The notes below the pieces were generated by a model. It was not told the origin of the DNA. It ran no database searches and saw only the letters and a program-made list of their open reading frames with translations. Position numbers and translations under genes: made by a program. This document shows, in pieces, positions 55,068 to 64,000 of a stretch of DNA of 64,000 nucleotides. The DNA comes from Giardia muris (Eukaryota > Fornicata > Diplomonadida > Hexamitidae), in contig CM016929.1 of assembly GCA_006247105.1 (NCBI GenBank), positions 1 through 64,000 on the forward strand, given 5' to 3'. Each line of letters begins with the position of its first letter. Positions within the stretch are counted from its first letter, which is position 1.

Positions 55068-57677
55068 ACCAGCGGGAATAGCTTGTCGCCCGAGAACTGA
55101 ATGAAGCACGGCATCCGCCGCAGCAATATCCTCCTCATTGGAAAAGCTCTCTGCGAAATCTGCCTCATATCCAGACGCTATGATGGGGTCGCCCTCGTTA
55201 GGAAGATCAACAACCGGTTGCGCCTCGAGCAAGTCGTCTGCAACATCCACCTCTGCAGATGGATCTGTGTAGGGGTCCTGGGGTCGTGGTGGGGTCGTGG
55301 AAACGCACGGCGCAACACGCCCAATGCCACGACTGCATGGACGACCGTCTACGGAAGGGTGCTGCGCAATCTTCGGAGAGGGTCGGAGTCGCCCATCTTC
55401 CACCAAGTAATCTTGGGATGGCTCCCCTATCTCAGCGAAGACTTGGGACTCAATGACAACTGGAATATGCACCGTCTCGCGCTTTGGTGAGTCTTTGCGC
55501 GACTCAAGAGCAGAGGGAGTCTCATCAAAGCCCTCGTCATAGCCATCCAATACCTCGTTGACAATGGCTGCGGCCTCACGGCTTGAAGGGACACTCTCAT
55601 CCTGGCAAGGCATGTAAACCACGGTATCTTTAGTAGGAGACTCCGTCTCGTACACTTCATCCTCCTCGATTGGTATGACCGCAGTCACTTCTTCTGTTAT
55701 CAGATGTGTTACTATCTCGCCATGCTCCTCACGCTCGCTGAAAGAGGCGGGTGGAGGGCCTGGAGCCGATGGTGGAATAGGCTGCTCGCTTGATTGAATC
55801 GACTGATCATGCATCTGTATCCTCTTTGCCTTCTTGATAGAACGAGAACGCGATTGGGAACGTCGAGTGGTGCCACCGGAAGATCCCGATGAGGTCTTTG
55901 CTGACGTCATCTGTGCAATGGAGCGCGTGACTGTAGTAGCCTCTACGAGGCTTCTCTTACTCCTCGTCGACCTGCTGTTCGGACTGGGGACACGCGCACC
56001 CCCTTCGGAAATTCGTGTTCCTTTGCTCCTCTCGATGGAGATCATGTCAATCTCCCGGTACAGGTCGACGTTTCGGGCTTCCCCCCGCTGCGTTCGTTGG
56101 CTCTGAACAACTTTGGACTTATCGATTGTCGTGGCGGTCGACGGAGCAGTCAGAGGCGCGCTCCGAAGGTCTGGCATGCTCTGAAGCTGCAAATAAGGAG
56201 ACCGGTACTTATAGAACGGGGCAGGTCTTTCCTCCTGCAAAGGGCTAGTCCCCGACGGGATCGTGGCTAGTCGCAGCTGTGCTCGCTTCGTCGCTCGTAG
56301 ACTCGTGGGAACGACGCTGTACTCACCCTCAGTTCGTGGCAAAGGGCTTAAGGGAGTTAAAGCCTCTTTCGGATCGATCATCATCCTTTTCCGCTCAAGA
56401 TCGGCATAGTAGCAGAAAGGGTCAAGCAGCAGGACCGAGAAGACGAAGTCCTTGTCAACCATTGCCGCACGACGCACGACGAAGTCCGGACATGCGGGAA
56501 GAGGCTGGAGATAATGGGTGAGCTGCTTTGTCGTTGAGAAGTACTCAAGAATAACCTCAACAGCCTTATCGGCACCGATCCCGGCGGTGTGCGCAGGGTC
56601 GACCAGTGCGCCTGGCATCAGCTGGAGCAGAGTCGTGTGAAGTTCCACCCCGACATGCGGCTGGACGCCACTCGGTTTCCCGCCCATGAGAAACATTAGG
56701 CTGGCGAGGGCGGCTCCGGAACAAGGAAGGTCAAGGAAGTACTGAAGATTGTTGGCGCTATTCATTAGGCTTTCGACGCTCATCCGCTGGGAGTTCCGAC
56801 TCGTGGGCGAGTTGGCGGTGAGAATCTCTGGCTCAACGACGTCCTCAATAGGTGCACGCGTTCCATGGGCAAAGATCTTCGTCGCTGGAGAGGCCTTCGG
56901 AACGAGACGGAACTCATGTCCACGCGTCTGAAGCATGGCCTCTCCCGTGTGCAGGTCACTCAGCCGAAGATTTGGCTCTGAGATACCTTGTGCATACGTC
57001 ATCTCTGTGGCCACGAACTGGTCCATAAGGTCAGGGCGGCCAACGAATTTCTCAACAATATAGGCCATCACATCTGGCGTGAACAGCTCCTCCGTCAGGA
57101 TATTTCGGAGGATGTCCTGCCCTCGGGGCGCGTCGAACCCCAGAGTATATAGCTCTGACTTCTTCCCAGTACAGAGATAAACACTCGCGACGATCTCGAC
57201 GATCTTGATCGTCAGGAGCCGGAGTTCATCAAGAGATGTGATGAAGCTGCGCCGAATGATCCCCGCCCCCCGTAACATGGAGCGGATACGCTTGACGTGC
57301 TGCTCCCGGGTTAGGAGTAGGCCTAGGAACTGCGTGCGCAGGAGGATAAGCTGGGCGAGCCTCTCCGCGTGGTCCCGCTTCGCCGCCCGGTCGTATTTGA
57401 TGTACTGAGAGACAACCTCGCGCTCCTCATGAAGGATCCCGATCTCGTCCCACATGGTCTGTATCAGCTCGTTCAGGTACTGTAGTTCCGCGTTTGCACC
57501 CCCTTTGACAACCCGCTGGATCAGCTGCTTATCGAGGTTGGGATACTCACCTCTTAGAAGATCCGCGAGATACCGGGACAGCATCCCACCCGGAAGACTC
57601 TCTCGCGTCGGCCCCTGCCCGGGGTGCGTCCGAGACTGGGTTCGCGAAACGCTTGCGCGCCGCGTCTTCCCAGCCAT
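55062..57677 (-). CDS. Unknown protein, helical N-terminal half, low-complexity C-terminal half
   Basis: Encodes 871 residues; no family was recognised. Residues 1-30 are basic and Ser/Arg-rich (RRASVSRTQSRTHPG). Residues 30-480 look folded and mostly helical, with a coiled-coil-like part near 65-130 (NELIQTMWDEIGILHEEREV) and a hydrophobic segment near 330-345 (GAALASLMFLMGG) too short to be a confident membrane span. Residues 500-871 are Ser/Pro/Glu-rich and probably disordered (SGSSGGTTRRSQSRSRSIKK, PIPPSAPGPPPASF). The ATG at 57677 is the first in frame. Forty bases separate it from the helicase stop. Function unknown. Confidence 0.75.
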   Translation of the reverse strand: MAGKTRRASVSRTQSRTHPGQGPTRESLPGGMLSRYLADLLRGEYPNLDKQLIQRVVKGGANAELQYLNELIQTMWDEIGILHEEREVVSQYIKYDRAAKRDHAERLAQLILLRTQFLGLLLTREQHVKRIRSMLRGAGIIRRSFITSLDELRLLTIKIVEIVASVYLCTGKKSELYTLGFDAPRGQDILRNILTEELFTPDVMAYIVEKFVGRPDLMDQFVATEMTYAQGISEPNLRLSDLHTGEAMLQTRGHEFRLVPKASPATKIFAHGTRAPIEDVVEPEILTANSPTSRNSQRMSVESLMNSANNLQYFLDLPCSGAALASLMFLMGGKPSGVQPHVGVELHTTLLQLMPGALVDPAHTAGIGADKAVEVILEYFSTTKQLTHYLQPLPACPDFVVRRAAMVDKDFVFSVLLLDPFCYYADLERKRMMIDPKEALTPLSPLPRTEGEYSVVPTSLRATKRAQLRLATIPSGTSPLQEERPAPFYKYRSPYLQLQSMPDLRSAPLTAPSTATTIDKSKVVQSQRTQRGEARNVDLYREIDMISIERSKGTRISEGGARVPSPNSRSTRSKRSLVEATTVTRSIAQMTSAKTSSGSSGGTTRRSQSRSRSIKKAKRIQMHDQSIQSSEQPIPPSAPGPPPASFSEREEHGEIVTHLITEEVTAVIPIEEDEVYETESPTKDTVVYMPCQDESVPSSREAAAIVNEVLDGYDEGFDETPSALESRKDSPKRETVHIPVVIESQVFAEIGEPSQDYLVEDGRLRPSPKIAQHPSVDGRPCSRGIGRVAPCVSTTPPRPQDPYTDPSAEVDVADDLLEAQPVVDLPNEGDPIIASGYEADFAESFSNEEDIAAADAVLHSVLGRQAIPAGQ

Positions 57678-57717
57678 GTACCCGCAATAAAATTACTTCG
57701 CCTAGATGTCGAGCTAA

Positions 57718-58980
57718 TCAGACGGCTAGGCTAATCGCACTGAAGGACACTCCGTATTTGGTCTGCACTTCGGCTTCGAGAGCTCGCTCGGCTGGAGAGG
57801 CAAGGAGGACGCTCAGACCGAGCCGTCCAAAACGACCACAGCGACCGGCCCGATGCATGTAGATTTCGGCCGTTCGTGGGGCATCAAAGTGGCATACGAA
57901 GGTAACCTGACGGACGTCGAAGCCGCGAGCCAGGAGGTCGGTAGTTACGAGGATTCGGGTCCTTCCCGTCCGGAACTTAGTGATTTCTAAGTCTCGTTGA
58001 GTATGTTCAATCCCAGCATGCACGCAGCCGCAAGCGATAGCCTCGTGCAGGGCGTGATGGACTGTATCTGCGACGCCCCGTGAACGGCAGAAAATGATCC
58101 CCTGAACGATGGGAACGTGATACAATATGTGCAACAGGGCTCGAACCTTCTTCGCTTGCAAGTCGGGATCCTCAGTGTCATGGACTGGCCTTAGGTTTGT
58201 GTTTGGTCCAGTAAAGGAGTGTCGAGACTTCTTCTTACGGGCAGATGTACGCTTAACCACTGGTTCTAGACATGCGGTATTCAGAGGGATCAAGGTATCC
58301 TCTTCGTCGCTTCCAATATGAACGATGAAGTGAGTGATGGAGAATTTGTCCAGGCGTTGAGCATACACGTCGATATGCTGAATGTTAGGGACCAATCCTT
58401 CGATATGCGCCTTGTAAGCGGGTGTGGCCGTCGCGGAGAAGCAATAGACCATTGCGTTAGGGACCAGACGTAAGAGTTGGGTGACATGCCCCTCAAACTT
58501 CCCATCGAACAAGCGATCACACTCGTCAAGGACGATACATCTTAAGGATGCACTATCAATGTTCGAAAGGAGCTGTATGAGTCTTTTTGGGGTGATACAT
58601 GCAAATTGGGCTCCACGCCTCAAGGCTGTGAACTCCTGTCGCCCAGCCATTCCAGATGTCAAGCATACTCCCTCGATGTCAAGATACCGAGAAAGAGCAA
58701 TAAGAACTTGATATGTCTGCTTTGAGATCTCTTTCGTCGGAGAGATGACAACGGCTTGGCAAGCACGCCGTTTCGAGGTCACATGTGAAAGGACTGCAAC
58801 CCCAAAGGCCGCCGTCTTACCACTTCCGGTTTGAGCCGAGACGCTTATTGATCGGCCCTGAAGCATCGGGGGGATGGCCAGCTCTTGTACCGGTGATGGG
58901 ACCTCGAACCCATACTTGTAGAGCCCTCTAATGAGCTCGAAGGATGGTAAGTCTTCGAAGGTGAACGTCTTTAACGCCAT
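57718..58980 (-). CDS. DEAD-box RNA helicase (DECD variant; eIF4A/UAP56-like size)
   Basis: Encodes 420 residues. Motifs in order are a Q motif (GFEVPSPVQELAIPP), motif I AQTGSGKT (49-56), Ia SPTKEISKQ, Ib TPKRL, II DECD (152-155), III SAT (182-184), V TTDLLARGFDV and VI HRAGRCGRFG (376 onward). DECD instead of DEAD is the Sub2/UAP56 signature, but motif Ia departs from the usual PTRELA, and 35-40 residues with a basic patch (RTSARKKKSR) are inserted between the two RecA lobes. It is an ATP-dependent RNA helicase, and the exact subfamily is uncertain. It shares a 14-base promoter region with the divergent 58995 gene. Confidence 0.85.
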   Translation of the reverse strand: MALKTFTFEDLPSFELIRGLYKYGFEVPSPVQELAIPPMLQGRSISVSAQTGSGKTAAFGVAVLSHVTSKRRACQAVVISPTKEISKQTYQVLIALSRYLDIEGVCLTSGMAGRQEFTALRRGAQFACITPKRLIQLLSNIDSASLRCIVLDECDRLFDGKFEGHVTQLLRLVPNAMVYCFSATATPAYKAHIEGLVPNIQHIDVYAQRLDKFSITHFIVHIGSDEEDTLIPLNTACLEPVVKRTSARKKKSRHSFTGPNTNLRPVHDTEDPDLQAKKVRALLHILYHVPIVQGIIFCRSRGVADTVHHALHEAIACGCVHAGIEHTQRDLEITKFRTGRTRILVTTDLLARGFDVRQVTFVCHFDAPRTAEIYMHRAGRCGRFGRLGLSVLLASPAERALEAEVQTKYGVSFSAISLAV

Positions 58981-58994
58981 TGAAAAGATTAATC
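58981..58994. promoter_or_regulatory. 14-base bidirectional promoter region
   Basis: TGAAAAGATTAATC is all that separates the ATG of the helicase (minus strand, 58978-58980) from the ATG of the 58995 gene. It is AT-rich on both strands, in keeping with minimal Giardia promoters that act in both directions with leaders of only a few bases. Confidence 0.65.
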
Positions 58995-61148
58995 ATGGAA
59001 CCTAGAACTGCTACTCGACGGCTGGTGCGGAACGCTCGGAGTCGCACCACTTCCATGTCCGAGGGTACGAGTGAGGGAGATCGCAGTATTGGGATAGGCT
59101 CCAGCCCTTTGAACGACTCAGAGATTCCCCCCAGACCCGCCTCAGGAACTTCTCTTAGTACACTCATTATGCAGCGGAAGAAAAGTCCACCCGGCCAGCA
59201 GCCTCCTGGCTCTGCCTTGGCCTTGATGTCGTCCTTCTCGCCTATCAAGCGTGAACCGACTTATCTCCCTGCCCATGAGAGCCCACAGCTGGCGACTTCA
59301 ATGGGGCCGCTCCCACCTTGGCATGCGGATAATCGTTCTGGAGCCGTAGAGCTCGTTGCCAACCACTTGGACTTTCGTGCTTTAGTTGCTCCAGGACAAC
59401 TTATCCAGCATCTTGAGGCACAACTTGTCCCCCCTGTCGTTATTACTAGAGGTACCGCACCTTCTCCCCCAGAGATTATCCTATCAAACCTTGAAGACTC
59501 TCCAAGATCCTTGAGAGAACCTAGTTATAGTCTCCAGGCTGAACAGGAATATAACCGCGTGGTCGCCTTGTCAGTCAATTGTCCTTCTGTTAATAGCCCC
59601 GATTCCGTGGCGGATAAGGTTGAGCTGGCAACCTTTGTCGATACTCTAGAACGAACAGATACCCTTCTCCAGTCTATTAAAACTCCGAGCACAGACCCGA
59701 AAACCGTGGTTCGAGCCTCACCAATCCAAAAGAAGATAGTTGATACCAGCAAGGAGTATCTTGTCAACAAGATATCCGCATCCGAACCTAATTCTACTCC
59801 AGCTGCACCAACAGTTGTAGCAGTGATGTCTCCAAAGCCGCAAAAGGAGGTGCAGGATGATCGACCTCTAAGCATCCTGTTGCATAACGCCATTCTCCGG
59901 AACAAAGAGAAACTCAAGGAAGCCTCCCCTCCTGAGCTACTTCATTCATTAGTAAGACGGGCAGAGGCTGTGAAAGGAATTTATGCATCATCTATAGAAC
60001 CTCCTCAGACACATCGGAAGCAAAGACTTCCAACCTCGCCAAGCCCAAGCACTAGCTCAAGTACCGCATCTAGTTCTTCCTACTATTCTTCTAGCAGTGA
60101 TGATGGAGATCCTACACTTGATTTGCTCTCACGCTATCCCTTTTTCGTCACGCGCTATCAGCAGTGTGGGAAGTGTGCACGAGCTCCAGCAGTATCGTCC
60201 AATCTTCCCACTACTATAGATTCACAAGACGGTGCATCTTTCGCTCAGCAGACGATGCCAGTAACCCAAACCTCGAGGCCCACTCAGATGGTATCAGACT
60301 CTGGGACTCCGTACCTTGGTACCCGCGATTCACCATTGACAGGTAGTATGCCATCAACTATATCGACTGTCGGTCAGACGACTACGCTTCTTACTCGTCC
60401 TATACAGCATCCCGATAGTATCTTGCTAGAAACCTCTTCTAAAACAACGAGTCCAGAAGTATTACCGGTTAGACACCTCCAGCGACCAGAAAAGGAGCTA
60501 GAGAGCTCTCTAGATAGCTATTTGGACCTTGCGCCGACAATTTGCAAAGTCCAACAAGAATTAACACCAAAGCCCAGTGATGGGATAGTTACAAACGTGA
60601 TCCTTCCACCACGGCCTTTACGGGCTCCATTGCAAACCCAGGCAGTCCCAGACTCCTTGGATTCCACTCTCAGTGTGCCAACGATAGATTTTGTACACCC
60701 CTCAGGAAGGAGTTTTCAATCCACAAGTCGTGTCGGGTACGATACAAAACCTTTCGCACCTCTCGACACGCAGGAACCGGAAATGATAACTCCTGTAGTT
60801 GTTCTAAGCCTGGACTCTCATCAAGACCGAGGCAGACTTCCATATGTTCATCCATTCCATGAATATTCATCTCTAGCGGATTCTGCATCATCGAGTCTGT
60901 ATTCCTACGATGCTCCTGACCTTCCATCCATGAGAGGGCAAAAAGTACTTCCCAGAGACCCCTTCCCCACAAGGCGCCCAACCGAGGATGCCTTACACGG
61001 ACAACTCGTCTCGCCACTCGCGGCTACTCCAGACGAGTTCCGACGATACAGCCCTGACCAGATCCCCTCGTTCGTGGACCTCGCCTCCATCCGGACTCCG
61101 TCAGAGGACGAGTCGCTGGCCCGGGCGTTACGAGCTCTTGATCTATGA
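58995..61148 (+). CDS. Unknown Ser/Thr/Pro-rich, probably disordered protein
   Basis: Encodes 717 residues from the ATG at 58995; the frame opens 15 bases earlier only with TTG. Composition is dominated by Ser, Thr, Pro and Leu, with a serine block near 350-370 (SPSTSSSTASSSSYYSSSSD). No repeats, coiled coil, membrane span or domain were recognised. Short motifs such as SPIKREP and several S/T-P sites could be phosphorylated. It shares a promoter with the helicase and ends 10 bases from the convergent nuclear fusion gene. Codon use looks more AT-rich than the VSP region. Function unknown. Confidence 0.7.
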   Translation: MEPRTATRRLVRNARSRTTSMSEGTSEGDRSIGIGSSPLNDSEIPPRPASGTSLSTLIMQRKKSPPGQQPPGSALALMSSFSPIKREPTYLPAHESPQLATSMGPLPPWHADNRSGAVELVANHLDFRALVAPGQLIQHLEAQLVPPVVITRGTAPSPPEIILSNLEDSPRSLREPSYSLQAEQEYNRVVALSVNCPSVNSPDSVADKVELATFVDTLERTDTLLQSIKTPSTDPKTVVRASPIQKKIVDTSKEYLVNKISASEPNSTPAAPTVVAVMSPKPQKEVQDDRPLSILLHNAILRNKEKLKEASPPELLHSLVRRAEAVKGIYASSIEPPQTHRKQRLPTSPSPSTSSSTASSSSYYSSSSDDGDPTLDLLSRYPFFVTRYQQCGKCARAPAVSSNLPTTIDSQDGASFAQQTMPVTQTSRPTQMVSDSGTPYLGTRDSPLTGSMPSTISTVGQTTTLLTRPIQHPDSILLETSSKTTSPEVLPVRHLQRPEKELESSLDSYLDLAPTICKVQQELTPKPSDGIVTNVILPPRPLRAPLQTQAVPDSLDSTLSVPTIDFVHPSGRSFQSTSRVGYDTKPFAPLDTQEPEMITPVVVLSLDSHQDRGRLPYVHPFHEYSSLADSASSSLYSYDAPDLPSMRGQKVLPRDPFPTRRPTEDALHGQLVSPLAATPDEFRRYSPDQIPSFVDLASIRTPSEDESLARALRALDL

Positions 61149-61158
61149 ACGGACTTCG

Positions 61159-62523
61159 TCACCGCCCTTTCCTCGATGCTCTCTTGGTGTGGTATGCCGG
61201 GAAGAGGGGGAGGATAATAGGAAGGATAGACAGGGCACGTATCAGATACTGCAGACCACGTGTCACAGCAACAAAGACGTCTGGGCGCGGTACGCATGAT
61301 GCCAGAAGGGCTCCGCCGCTACCGACTGCATACTCAACGAGGTACGTCGCGCAGAAGAGAGCGGCGAGTGAGACGGAATCTCCTGAGTGACAGAGGGCTG
61401 AAGAGGCACGGGCCACGACATATCCGCCTAGATGCCAGACGACCCCGCCTGGAGCCCGCTTCTCGAGAAGGCCGAGGATGTGGAAGGGGCGGAAGCCGAC
61501 CGTCGTAACCCTCTCCACGGCCTCTCCAACTGCGATCAGGGCAGCGGTCTGCTGTCTTGCTTGGTGCTCGACTGACTCCAGGGCCGCTGAAAGTGCTTCG
61601 GACGAGGCTTGCTGCTCTTTGTGCACCTCAGCAACGTAGACTGAATGACGTTCGACCTCCTCTGTAAGCGTCTCGACTGCCCCTTGAAGAGTATTTGTGG
61701 AAGCAGCGATCCCGGACAGCCTTCCTCCCGCTATCTCAAGCTCATCCGACACGTGCCTCACAGTATCGGCAGTGACGTTGAGCGACTCGTGTATGATGTC
61801 CAGACGGGCCTCGAGACTTTCTACCAGAGCACCAACCCGGGCTATGGCAGACTCCTGGGCGACGAGGGCATCGTTCAGACCTTTTTGGAGACTTGCCGTC
61901 CGACTCGACGCCGTATCTAGTGTCTCCATCCTCTTCCCCAATTGCTCCTGTGCAGTGACCGCATGCAGGGCCAAGTCGGATAGAGCTTCGATCAACGCCT
62001 GGAGGTTAGAGCTTTGGGCGGAGAGCTCCTCGAGTGTGCTATGCGCAGTCTGTTGCAATGTAATCAAGGCATCATTTGCACGCTTGGATGAGGCCAGGAG
62101 GTCACGAGAAGCCGACGCTGAACGTCGCTGGAAGGCCGATGCCTCGAGGTAGACGCAAAGATCAAAGATGCGACCGAGCTGGTGCACGAAGACCGCAACC
62201 CCAGTGCCTCCCTCCTCCTTGCCCAGTGTACGGATACATGCCCGAAGCTTGGAAGCTCTTCCGGGACGACGGGGGCAGCACCGAACAGGGGAGAGTCCGG
62301 TGAGTTCGAGGTAACAGCTGGTCAGACGCAGGGCAGCATACTGCTGTATCACATCGTCGCCCTCACTTTCCAGTATCTGGGGGCAGATCTCTCTGAGGTC
62401 CAGGCCGAGAGATGCGAAGCAGGCGTCGTCCGGACCTGCAGACGTCAGCTCGTTGTACTCACGCTCTCCACGGGCATAGGCCTCAACAAGTGAGGCTGCA
62501 CAAATGGTCACAAACCAAAGCAT
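61159..62523 (-). CDS. GEX1: Kar5/GEX1/Brambleberry-type nuclear fusion (karyogamy) protein
   Basis: Encodes 454 residues from the ATG at 62523. This start gives a signal peptide (MLWFVTICAASLVEAYARG); the longer frame begins with GTG. The family plan is complete. A cysteine-rich luminal domain covers about 30-150 (ACFASLGLDLREICPQIL, RLTSCYLELTGLSPVRCC, then FDLCVYLEASAF). A long coiled coil follows at about 155-345, and two or three hydrophobic segments near the C-terminus (about 360-440) are followed by a basic tail. The C...C...L..C..E.SG pattern matches GEX1/Brambleberry/Kar5, nuclear-envelope proteins needed to fuse nuclei after mating. I recall a GEX1 homolog described in encysting G. 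intestinalis. Identification is from pattern, not a search. Confidence 0.75.
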   Translation of the reverse strand: MLWFVTICAASLVEAYARGEREYNELTSAGPDDACFASLGLDLREICPQILESEGDDVIQQYAALRLTSCYLELTGLSPVRCCPRRPGRASKLRACIRTLGKEEGGTGVAVFVHQLGRIFDLCVYLEASAFQRRSASASRDLLASSKRANDALITLQQTAHSTLEELSAQSSNLQALIEALSDLALHAVTAQEQLGKRMETLDTASSRTASLQKGLNDALVAQESAIARVGALVESLEARLDIIHESLNVTADTVRHVSDELEIAGGRLSGIAASTNTLQGAVETLTEEVERHSVYVAEVHKEQQASSEALSAALESVEHQARQQTAALIAVGEAVERVTTVGFRPFHILGLLEKRAPGGVVWHLGGYVVARASSALCHSGDSVSLAALFCATYLVEYAVGSGGALLASCVPRPDVFVAVTRGLQYLIRALSILPIILPLFPAYHTKRASRKGR

Positions 62524-62616
62524 TTCGGAGATGTGTCTACTGTGGCAGTCCACCCGGATTCGGGGACTGTCTCTGCTTACGCTGTCCTGCGACCACTCGG
62601 AGACCTATTCCATCTT

Positions 62617-64000
62617 TCAAGCAACAGGAACATGCCGCGTATCACATATCAATACTCCAAGGCCAATGAAACCATAATAGGAGAGGAGGACGTTCCCCGG
62701 CTTCAGGTCTCTATGAACATGCCTCTTCTCGTGGAGGTAGGCAAGACCGCTCGCCATCTCCCGAAGGCATCTCCACACCTCCTCGTCCCTGAAGGGCTCT
62801 CCCCTCTCCCCGCGCCCCCGGACCTCGTCGAGGAGCGTCCCGGAGCACCAGTCCATCACGAGGTAGGCGGTCCCGTTGTCCGGGTCGTCGTGCACCCGGT
62901 GGTAGCGGAGGACGTGGGGGTGCTCGAGGGAGGGAATGGTCCCCATCTCCCTTCGGAGGGAGTCGATGATCGTCCTCTCCATCTCCTCGTACTCGACGAC
63001 CTTCAGGGCGCAGTTCCCGTGCTCCTCGGACCAGGCGGAGAAGACGGTCCCGAAGGCCCCCCTTCCGAGCCTCCCCGTAAGCTGGAAGGACGAGAGCTCA
63101 TCGGGAAGGTCGGGGAGCTGGACCTTCTTTCTGAGGAGGGGCGTGATCCTCCCCCTCTCCCCGTCGGGAAGGCCGTTGGCGACATCCTCTGCCGTCCTGC
63201 CCTCCCCGTCCCTCAGGTCTCTCTCCAGAAGGAGGAGGCCGACGCACTCCTCGTGTCCTCCCCCCACTGCATGCATCAGGGCCGTCCATCCCCTCCCGTC
63301 CTGGAGGTGGGCCTCGAGGGGCCGGAGGAGGCGGACGACCTCGGTCTGGCCTCGGGAGGCGGCGTGCATCAGGGCTGTCATGCCTGAGGAGTCCTTCTGT
63401 CCCGCCTGGTCGAGGTGCCTTCGGAGTGTATTGAGGTCTCCTCTGATGGCGGATGAGATGAGAGAGCTGTCCTCCCGTGCAGGGGGAAGCCTGCCCCCGA
63501 CAGCAGCGAGGTTCTGGAGAAGGATCCTCTTCTCCTCCTCCACCTCCTCGAGGCGTCTCCGAAGGTCTTTCATGTCATGGCTCTCGGTCCTCAATTGGGT
63601 AACCTCCTTCTCGAGGGTGAGGTTCTGGGCCTTCTGGTCTGCAAGTGCTCTCTTGAGGTCCTCAATGGTCTTGGAGAGCTGCTCCTGAAGAGTCGCCTTC
63701 TCGGTGGTGAGGGCGTTGATGAGGGCTCGATTCTGGTCAGAGGCCTTCTGGAGGTCCTCGCACATCTTTGCATGCCTCTTGGACTCATTGATAGCATTGT
63801 CGAGCTGCTGTTTGAGGGAGGAGACTTCTGCAGTTAGCTGATCGATTCGAGTATTGTCCTGTCGTCCCTTGTCCTCGAACTGTTCGTGGAGGATATCGTT
63901 CTCTTTGTTGGCCTTCTGGAGCTGCTGTCTGAGAGAGGAGTTTTCCTGATTCAGTTGGGATAGCTTATTCTTGAGAGATTCGTTCTCAGTAGCGAGTTTG
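62617..64000 (-). pseudogene. Ankyrin / coiled-coil / kinase gene truncated within the kinase; 5' part outside window
   Basis: The frame is open from the right edge (64000) to a stop at 62617. It encodes a coiled coil, the two-ankyrin block and the kinase N-lobe, nearly identical to the 27110 protein. Identity ends abruptly near 62681, just after HRDLKPGNVLLS. The continuation YYGFIGLGVLIC is unrelated, and DFG, APE and the whole C-lobe are missing. The product cannot be an active kinase. The break lies about 160 bases from the GEX1-like ATG, so this marks a rearrangement joint between repetitive and core sequence. A shortened scaffold protein could still be made. Confidence 0.85.

Noticed and set aside
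62533..63387. Plus-strand ORF of 284 codons opposite the truncated kinase
   Set aside because: The same antisense shadow appears opposite the 27110 kinase (28097-28984), so it follows from kinase codon use and is not a gene.

Overview
This window is very probably from Giardia, and the G. muris type fits better than G. intestinalis. It is GC-rich and shows no introns. Genes are packed so tightly that neighbours overlap. Many stop codons sit in or beside the Giardia polyadenylation hexamer AGTRAA. TAA, TAG and TGA all end long conserved frames, which argues against hexamitid diplomonads that read TAR as glutamine. The content is typical of Giardia: variant-specific surface proteins (VSPs) with CXXC, GGCY and a tail ending CRGK, plus ankyrin 'protein 21.1' genes and ankyrin or NEK-like kinases. 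The species call is inference.

Layout. (1) 1-2328: two decayed ankyrin genes, one on each strand. (2) 2424-23107: a head-to-tail minus-strand array of 12 VSP units (called U1 to U12 from left to right). All share the transmembrane tail and none has a signal peptide. Only U1, U3, U6 and U12 have an in-frame ATG ahead of the VSP domain. (3) 23108-24561: about 1.3 kb without an intact gene, then a 5' flank that is an inverted copy of the flank at 957-1135. (4) 24562-29152: an ankyrin-RING gene and an ankyrin-coiled-coil-kinase gene. (5) 29640-62523: a denser and less repetitive core. It encodes an ankyrin/coiled-coil protein, an Sfi1-like protein, a stand-alone Nup98 autoproteolytic-type domain, an EF-hand/WD40 protein, an ankyrin-FYVE protein, a NatC-type acetyltransferase, a NEK pseudokinase with ankyrin repeats, two more ankyrin/coiled-coil proteins, two unknowns, a DEAD-box helicase and a Kar5/GEX1/Brambleberry-type nuclear fusion protein. 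(6) 62617-64000: a 3'-truncated near copy of the kinase at 27110, in inverted orientation.

The region worth most attention is the VSP array. Its units abut at a conserved junction in which the AGTGAA hexamer starts on the last base of one unit's stop codon and ends on the first base of the ATG for the next unit. Small differences in a following G-run, or a shared TGA, decide whether that ATG opens the VSP frame. With no signal peptides and no room for promoters, the array looks like a silent sequence archive or recombination donor set rather than 12 independently expressed genes. That is inference from structure. The core genes look like ordinary housekeeping, cytoskeletal and nuclear-envelope genes.
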